Shown: one piece after another, positions 59,617 to 64,000 of the stretch
How the letters are laid out: each line of letters opens with the position of its first letter
Numbering within the stretch: position 1 is the first letter of the stretch
Source: Streptomyces sp. NRRL F-5727
GTDB taxonomy: Bacteria > Actinomycetota > Actinomycetes > Streptomycetales > Streptomycetaceae
Assembly (NCBI RefSeq): GCF_000719555.1
Contig: NZ_JOGX01000001.1
Location: 1 to 64,000, forward strand
DNA length: 64,000 nt
Direction: 5' to 3'
Program-made: the position numbers and the translations under genes
Notes under the pieces: generated by a model
Told to the model about the DNA's origin: nothing
The model's input: the letters and a program-made list of their open reading frames with translations, nothing else
Database searches by the model: none

Positions 59617-61215
59617 ATGCCCACCGACACCCTCGGTACCGTGTCCCCGCCGATCCACTCCGCACCCGACGAGCAGCCGCCCCGCGGGCTGCGCGCCAGC
59701 CCCTGGCTCGCGCTGGTCGCCGTCGCCTTCGGCCTCTTCATGGTCGGCCTCGACGGCTCGGTCGTCTCGATCGCCAACCCCGAGATCGGCCGCGACCTCA
59801 ACGCCTCCACCGCCGACCTGCAATGGGTCACCAACTCCTACCTGCTGGCCCTCGCGGCCGCGCTGATCCTCGGCGGAAAGCTCGGCGACCGCTTCGGGCG
59901 GCGGACCTTCTACCTGATCGGCGTCGCCGGGTTCACCGCCGCCTCCGTCGCCATCGGCCTCGCCGGATCCGTCGAGGGCGTCATCGCCTTCCGCGCCCTC
60001 CAGGGCCTCTTCGGCGCGCTGTTGATGCCGAACACCCTCGGCATCCTGCGCGCCGTCTTCCCGCCGAGGAGGTTCGGCATGGCGGTCGGCATCTGGGCGA
60101 TGGTCTCCTCGGTCTCCACCGCCCTCGGCCCCATCGTCGGCGGGCTGCTCATCGAGCACGTCAACTGGGAGTCCGTCTTCTACCTCAACGCGCCGATCGG
60201 CGTCATCGCACTCGTCTTCAGCGCGCTCGTCCTGCCGGAGAGCCGCAACACCGCCGCGGCGGGCGAGAAGTTCGACATCGCCGGTGTCGTCCTGCTGGCG
60301 CTGGGCCTCCTCGCCGTCGTGTTCGGCGTCGTCAAGGGCGAGACCTGGGGCTGGACTTCCGGCGGCACCCTGGGGGCCATCGCCGGCGGGCTGGTGGTTC
60401 TCGTCCTCTTCGGCCGGTACGAGACCCGGGCCGCCTCCCCTCTGCTGCCCATGCGCCTGTTCCGCAGCCCCGCGCTGACCATCGGCACGATCATCACCGC
60501 GCTGAACTTCTTCATCCTGCTCGGCGTGATCTTCTTCGTCATGCTCTACCTGCAGAACGTCCGCGGCTTCACCCCCGTCGAGGCCGGCGTGCGCACCCTC
60601 CCGCTGAGCCTCGCCTCGGTCGTGGCCTCGCCGCTCGGCGCCGCGCTCACCGACCGGTTCGGGCCGCGGCTCACCATGCCGCTCGGCATGGTGCTCCAGG
60701 CGATCGCCTGCTTCGGGATGCTCGGCTGGGGCGCGGACGCGTCGTACGCCCTGATGTGGCCGCCGTTCATCGCGCTCGGCCTGGGCGTCGGCATGGTGAT
60801 GGCGTCCTCCTCCGACGCCATCGTCGGCAACGCCCCGGTGAGGGACGGCGGCGTCGCGGGCGGCCTCCAGGCCACCGCGCTCCAGGTGGGCGGCGCGCTG
60901 GGCACCTCCGTCCTGGTGTCGCTCATCGGCGGCAAGGTAGGTGCCACGCTCACCGGCGAACTGACCGCGGCCGGTGTTCCCGCACAGGCGGCCCAGGCCC
61001 TGCACGAGGCCAGGGACGCGGTGGCGATGGGCGTCGCACCGGTCGCCGCCGAGATGCCCGCCCCGCTCAAGGCCGCCGTCGTCGAGGGAAGCCACCACGC
61101 CTTCATGAACGGCGTGCACACCTCCCTGCTGGTCGCCGGAACGCTGTGCGTCCTCGGTGCTCTGCTGGCCGTGGTCGGCGTGCGGCGAAGCCCCGTACCG
61201 ACCGACCGGCTCTGA
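59617..61215 (+). CDS. MFS exporter, DHA2 family (14 membrane segments)
   Basis: A 532-residue drug:H+ antiporter of the EmrB/QacA type. The first helix carries the D1 motif (FGLFMVGLDGSVVSIANPEI). The loop 2-3 motif A is GGKLGDRFGRRTFYL and motif C in helix 5 is ALGPIVGGLLIEHVNWESVF. Fourteen hydrophobic segments can be counted. ATG 59617 follows AGGACAGG. The adjacent MarR repressor points to inducible efflux of an antimicrobial or aromatic compound. Confidence 0.94.
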   Translation: MPTDTLGTVSPPIHSAPDEQPPRGLRASPWLALVAVAFGLFMVGLDGSVVSIANPEIGRDLNASTADLQWVTNSYLLALAAALILGGKLGDRFGRRTFYLIGVAGFTAASVAIGLAGSVEGVIAFRALQGLFGALLMPNTLGILRAVFPPRRFGMAVGIWAMVSSVSTALGPIVGGLLIEHVNWESVFYLNAPIGVIALVFSALVLPESRNTAAAGEKFDIAGVVLLALGLLAVVFGVVKGETWGWTSGGTLGAIAGGLVVLVLFGRYETRAASPLLPMRLFRSPALTIGTIITALNFFILLGVIFFVMLYLQNVRGFTPVEAGVRTLPLSLASVVASPLGAALTDRFGPRLTMPLGMVLQAIACFGMLGWGADASYALMWPPFIALGLGVGMVMASSSDAIVGNAPVRDGGVAGGLQATALQVGGALGTSVLVSLIGGKVGATLTGELTAAGVPAQAAQALHEARDAVAMGVAPVAAEMPAPLKAAVVEGSHHAFMNGVHTSLLVAGTLCVLGALLAVVGVRRSPVPTDRL

Positions 61216-61315
61216 CGGGTCGGCGGGGCAGGAGAATGACGGGGTCGGCGCGTGGCGCCGGCCCCGTGCCGCGTGCCAGGCTGGCGGCCGACCAGGGTGG
61301 GAAGAGGAGTTGAGA

Positions 61316-62281
61316 GTGACCAGTACGCGAAGGCTGTTCCTGGGGGCGTTCACCGCGGGGGCCGTGACGGTCGCCGCCGGATCGGGGACCGCTTCGGCGG
61401 CCGGGCAGGCCGAGAAGACCGGGCAAGGCGGGCAGGCTGAGCAAGCCGGGCAGGCCGCGGAAGCCGGGCCGGCCGAGGGGGACGTGACGTACCCCGGTGA
61501 GGTGTACGCCCGTAACTTCCGCACCGACGGCGGGACCACCTCGTCGTTCAGGACCGTGTCCACGGCGACGACGGCGAAGCTCCACGCCCTGACCGTCCAT
61601 CAGGCGGGCACGGGCGGCAACGGAGTCGCGCTGAACGTCGTCTCCGACAATCCAGAGGACTCGGCGATGTACCTCTCCGGGACGGAGAGGAGCCGAGGCA
61701 CGCTCAAGATCCTGCACCGGGGCCACGCGGACGCCTCGGACGCGGGAGCCGCCGCGATCTCCGTCTACCTGGACACGGACGGCGTCACCGACGCCTCGGG
61801 CGGCACCGCAGCCCAGGGCATCTACGTCACCCAGTCCACCGGACCCACCAAGGGCAACCTGATCACGCTGCGGAACAACGGCGTGGACGACTTCGTGGTG
61901 AAGGGGTCCGGCGCGGTGGGCATCGGCCTCGCGATCGGCGCGACGCCGCGCGGCCGGGTGGAGATCGCCCAGCGGACCTCCCTGATCGGTCTGCTGATGC
62001 AGGCCAACGAGGACGCCAACAGCCGGCTGATCGAGATCCGGGACCGGACCGGCACGGCGAAGCTGCGGGTCCTCAACAGCGGTGCGCTCGCCGCCCACAA
62101 CGCCATGTTCGGCGTCACGAGCGGAGAGTCGTACGGCGGAGGTGACGGCGTCATCGGCATCCGCAACGCCACCACCGTCCCGACAGCCGATCCGACGAAC
62201 GGCGGCGTCCTCTACGCCGAGGGCGGCGCCCTCAAGTGGCGCGGCCCGTCGGGCACCGTGACCGAGATCGGATCGGCCTGA
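61316..62281 (+). CDS. TAT-exported protein, phage tail-fibre/hyaluronidase-like
   Basis: A 321-residue protein. GTG 61316 was chosen because GAGGAG lies 7 bases upstream. The signal is twin-arginine type (STRRLFLGAFTAGAVTVAAG). A Gly/Gln/Ala-rich spacer precedes a beta-rich part with VYARNFRTDGGTTSSFRTVS, GIGLAIGATPRGRVEIAQRT and a tail GGVLYAEGGALKWRGPSGTV. That tail resembles the C-terminus of phage hyaluronidase and tail-fibre proteins (GVLYxxxGALKWRGxxGTVT). A surface or extracellular role, perhaps domesticated from a phage, is likely. Confidence 0.75.
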   Translation: MTSTRRLFLGAFTAGAVTVAAGSGTASAAGQAEKTGQGGQAEQAGQAAEAGPAEGDVTYPGEVYARNFRTDGGTTSSFRTVSTATTAKLHALTVHQAGTGGNGVALNVVSDNPEDSAMYLSGTERSRGTLKILHRGHADASDAGAAAISVYLDTDGVTDASGGTAAQGIYVTQSTGPTKGNLITLRNNGVDDFVVKGSGAVGIGLAIGATPRGRVEIAQRTSLIGLLMQANEDANSRLIEIRDRTGTAKLRVLNSGALAAHNAMFGVTSGESYGGGDGVIGIRNATTVPTADPTNGGVLYAEGGALKWRGPSGTVTEIGSA

Positions 62282-62283
62282 CC

Positions 62284-62439
62284 ATGGAACTCACCCCTGA
62301 GCAGCTCGTGTCGGAGTTCCAGGACGCCGTCATGGAGCTGTACTTCGCCCGCAAGCGCATCGCCCTCCTGGAAGCCGAGAACGCGGCGCTGCGCGAGCAC
62401 CTGGCCCGCACCGGGCAGACCTCCCGCGCGGAGGACTGA
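62284..62439 (+). CDS. Small coiled-coil protein coupled to the tail-fibre-like gene
   Basis: A 51-residue protein: LTPEQLVSEFQDAVMELYFA then RIALLEAENAALREHLART. Heptad leucines make a short coiled coil. The ATG lies 2 bases after the stop of the upstream gene, so translation is coupled. Small coiled-coil proteins of this kind also follow tail-fibre genes in actinophages. Confidence 0.7.
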   Translation: MELTPEQLVSEFQDAVMELYFARKRIALLEAENAALREHLARTGQTSRAED

Positions 62440-62488
62440 GGAAGGTTTCAGGCCCGTCGGCAGACGGCCGCCCAGCCGGTGAGGCCGG

Positions 62489-62534
62489 CCCGGCCGCGCA
62501 CAGCCCTCCCCCGAGGGAGCTGCGTGCGGCCGGG
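62489..62534. terminator. Imperfect hairpin terminator
   Basis: CCCGGCCGCGCACAGC (62489-62504) and GCTGCGTGCGGCCGGG (62519-62534) pair over most of their length, 50 bases after the coiled-coil gene. Confidence 0.6.
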
Positions 62535-62635
62535 CTGCTGGGGCCGGCCTGCTGGGTGCCGGCACCTTGAAGCCGGGCCGCTGGGGCCGGGCCGTCGGGC
62601 AGAGACTGGCCCGGGGCCGGGGCGCCGTTCCACGC

Positions 62636-62676
62636 TTTCGTCACCGCTTAACCCACCGGTCCGGCGGCGCTATGCT
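62636..62676 (+). promoter_or_regulatory. Leaderless promoter of the ArsR-like regulator
   Basis: The 16-bp motif TTTCGTCACCGCTTAA (62636-62651), shared with 10416-10431, overlaps TTAACC (62648-62653). After 17 bases comes TATGCT (62671-62676), and the GTG start follows after 6 more. The mRNA should be leaderless. The shared motif is the likely operator. Confidence 0.65.
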
Positions 62677-62682
62677 CCGGCG

Positions 62683-63678
62683 GTGATCGAGATACGGCTG
62701 GGCGCCGACGACCTTGCCCGCATCCGCTTCGCCCGGTCGCCGCTCGAGGAGCTGATCCACAGCGTCCCCGTGTTGGCGGGAACCCGCAGCTCGGTCGTGC
62801 ACCGGCCGTGGGTGTCCATGGCGCTGCCCCGGGTGGCCGGGCTGGACCTGGACGTGCTGCTCGCGCTCGCCCGCGGGCCGCGCTTCCTGCCCGACTTCCT
62901 CGCCCCGCCGCCGGACCGGCTCACCGGGGCGCTCACCGACGAACTCGACGCGATCGAGGCGACGGCGCCGGAGGAGGTCGTACGCTCGCTCGACGAGCTG
63001 CGGGCCGACCGCGGCGGCCTGCTGCCCCCGGAGCTCCGGCCGCTGTACGAGCGTCCCGCACGCGAACTCGGGCGGCTGACGGCGACCATGCGGGCGTACT
63101 GGGCGGCCGCCGTCGAGCCCGTCTGGCCCCGGCTGCGCGCCCTGCACGACGCCGATCTGGAGCACCGGTCACAGCAGCTGACGAAGGGCGGCCTGGCCGC
63201 CGTCTTCGCGGACCTGCACCAGGAGGCGGAGTTCGCCAACGGACTGCTGCGCATCGACAAGCCCCTGCACACGGCGACCCGCGACGCGTGCGGGACGGGG
63301 CTGGTGCTGGTGCCGTGCTCCTTCGCCTGGCCGAAACTGCTGGTGCTGCACAACGAGCCGTACCAGCCCACCCTCACGTACTCGCCCCGTGGCATCGGCA
63401 CCCTGTGGGAGGGCACGCCGCAGTCCGACCGCGAGCCCCTGGGCGAACTGCTCGGCCGCAACCGGGCGGCGCTCCTCGCGCACCTGGACCTGCCGGTGTC
63501 GACGAGCCAGCTGGCCGCGTACCTCGGGGTGAGCGCGGCCGCCGTCAGCCAGCATCTGGCGGTGCTGCGCCGCACCCGCCTGGTCACCTCCCGCCGCTCG
63601 GGACGCTGGGTCCTCCACCGGCGTACCCCCCTGGCCTCCGAACTGCTGGCGGCGTCGGAGGCGCCGGGCTCGGCCTGA
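62683..63678 (+). CDS. ArsR-like winged-helix regulator (DUF5937-type)
   Basis: A 331-residue regulator. It has a conserved N-terminus (DDLARIRFARSPLEELIHSV), the PDFLxPPPD motif (RFLPDFLAPPPDRL), a ligand-type middle, and a C-terminal HTH (LDLPVSTSQLAAYLGVSAAA, then VSQHLAVLRRTRLVTSRRSG). GTG 62683 is supported by the promoter immediately upstream. Its N-terminus and its upstream motif are duplicated as a relic at 10416-10585, and the regulator at 28343 has the same layout. Confidence 0.9.
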   Translation: MIEIRLGADDLARIRFARSPLEELIHSVPVLAGTRSSVVHRPWVSMALPRVAGLDLDVLLALARGPRFLPDFLAPPPDRLTGALTDELDAIEATAPEEVVRSLDELRADRGGLLPPELRPLYERPARELGRLTATMRAYWAAAVEPVWPRLRALHDADLEHRSQQLTKGGLAAVFADLHQEAEFANGLLRIDKPLHTATRDACGTGLVLVPCSFAWPKLLVLHNEPYQPTLTYSPRGIGTLWEGTPQSDREPLGELLGRNRAALLAHLDLPVSTSQLAAYLGVSAAAVSQHLAVLRRTRLVTSRRSGRWVLHRRTPLASELLAASEAPGSA

Positions 63679-63726
63679 CCACGCATCTGCCCTCCGGGGC
63701 CGCGTGCTGCACCACCGCGTCGGGCG

Positions 63727-64000
63727 TCAACTGCCGCTCACGCGCCGCACGACGGCCGCCAGCAGCTCGTCCAGGGCCGGCGTCGGCGTCTGGCGGCGAG
63801 GCCAGGCCAGTACCACCCGGCTCGGTAGGATCCCGCGGACAGGGCGGAACACGACGCCCGGGTGGGAGTAGAAGCGCGCCGCCGACGCCGGCGCCAGGGC
63901 GACGCAGCCGCCTGCGACCGCTCCGAGCCACTCGTCGGGTCGGCTGGTGACGGCGCCGACCCGGACGGGGTGTCCGTCCCGTTCCTCGACGGCCAGCCAG
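63727..64000 (-). CDS. LysR-family regulator, C-terminal part (runs off the window)
   Basis: The minus-strand frame reads AVEERDGHPVRVGAVTSRPD, then AGGCVALAPASAARFYSHPG and VVFRPVRGILPSRVVLAWPR, ending VVRRVSGS. This is the end of a LysR substrate-binding domain: the G-x-G-x-x-L/V-x-P-A-S-x-A strand, a V-x-F-R-P-V segment, and a W-R-R-x-x-x-x-P-A-L-x-x-L tail. About 90 residues are in the window. The HTH lies beyond 64,000. Confidence 0.8.
   Translation of the reverse strand, partial: WLAVEERDGHPVRVGAVTSRPDEWLGAVAGGCVALAPASAARFYSHPGVVFRPVRGILPSRVVLAWPRRQTPTPALDELLAAVVRRVSGS

Noticed and set aside
58966..61563. Very long minus-strand frame opposite the MarR and exporter genes
   Set aside because: It crosses two well-supported genes and their terminator, with low-complexity composition. 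Shadow of the coding strand.
61316..62439. Tail-fibre-like gene and coiled-coil gene considered as a prophage
   Set aside because: No capsid, portal, terminase, integrase or lysis gene is present. Two genes with a TAT signal on the first do not make a prophage.

Overview
This window looks like chromosomal DNA from a Streptomyces or close relative. GC is very high throughout and third codon positions are almost all G or C. Gene families are streptomycete in style: FG-GAP secreted proteins, an Hsp18-type heat-shock locus with its own regulator, DUF6207 and DUF6924 proteins, ArsR-type regulators, and TAT/Sec secreted hypothetical proteins. Many starts are GTG or TTG. There is no rRNA or CRISPR array, and only one degenerate tRNA-like sequence.

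The window falls into two parts. Positions 1 to about 49,000 resemble an accessory or arm region. Intact genes are scattered among relics of at least six insertion-sequence families (IS5 of several subgroups, IS21, IS481, IS630, ISL3) and broken genes: a PQQ propeller, RidA, an HNH nuclease, an FAD oxidoreductase, MerR, helicase-associated domains, a permease, GNATs and a GluA/GluB fusion. From about 49,000 to 64,000 the genes are mostly intact, tightly regulated and core-like.

Layout: 35-1504 amidase; 1.5-9.2 kb relics plus one plasmid-type hypothetical gene; 9.4-10.3 kb FG-GAP protein; 10.7-12.1 kb SDR oxidoreductase with its MerR regulator; 13.1-13.3 kb EF-hand protein; 14.2-17.7 kb aspartase, L-asparaginase and FadR-type regulator with a collapsed amino-acid permease, bracketed by IS481 relics; 19.7-21.4 kb ABC-F protein behind a leader peptide and attenuator; 23.6-25.6 kb an IS5-type unit with perfect ends that carries a lipoprotein gene; 26.5-30.8 kb GNAT, DUF1905, VOC, an ArsR-like regulator and secreted proteins; 31.3-33.6 kb Hsp20 with two DUF2267 proteins and a divergent Hsp18-type regulator; 33.9-35.6 kb DeoR regulator divergent from a small protein and a Nudix hydrolase; 36.3-45.8 kb small hypothetical proteins among nested IS elements, one enclosing a methyltransferase; 46.2-48.7 kb a TAT-exported serine hydrolase and a glutamate-binding protein fused to the start of its ATPase; 49.4-50.9 kb a DUF4166 pair; 51.2-52.9 kb a second FG-GAP protein; 54.9-55.3 kb a Csp-type copper-storage protein; 55.4-58.6 kb a beta-glucoside-type PTS permease with its BglG antiterminator and an RNA antiterminator site; 58.9-61.2 kb MarR and a DHA2 exporter; 61.3-62.4 kb a tail-fibre-like secreted protein; 62.7-63.7 kb an ArsR-like regulator; and the C-terminal end of a LysR regulator at the edge.

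The strongest regulatory stories are RNA based. The ABC-F gene has a seven-codon leader ORF followed by an intrinsic terminator that ends at its ribosome-binding site. The PTS operon has a LicT/BglG-type antiterminator whose apical loop is replaced by a second hairpin and whose 3' arm overlaps a U-tailed terminator. The strongest mobile-DNA story is cargo carriage: one IS5-type unit with 21-bp perfect ends and TA duplications carries a lipoprotein gene, and a second, less certain unit carries a methyltransferase gene.
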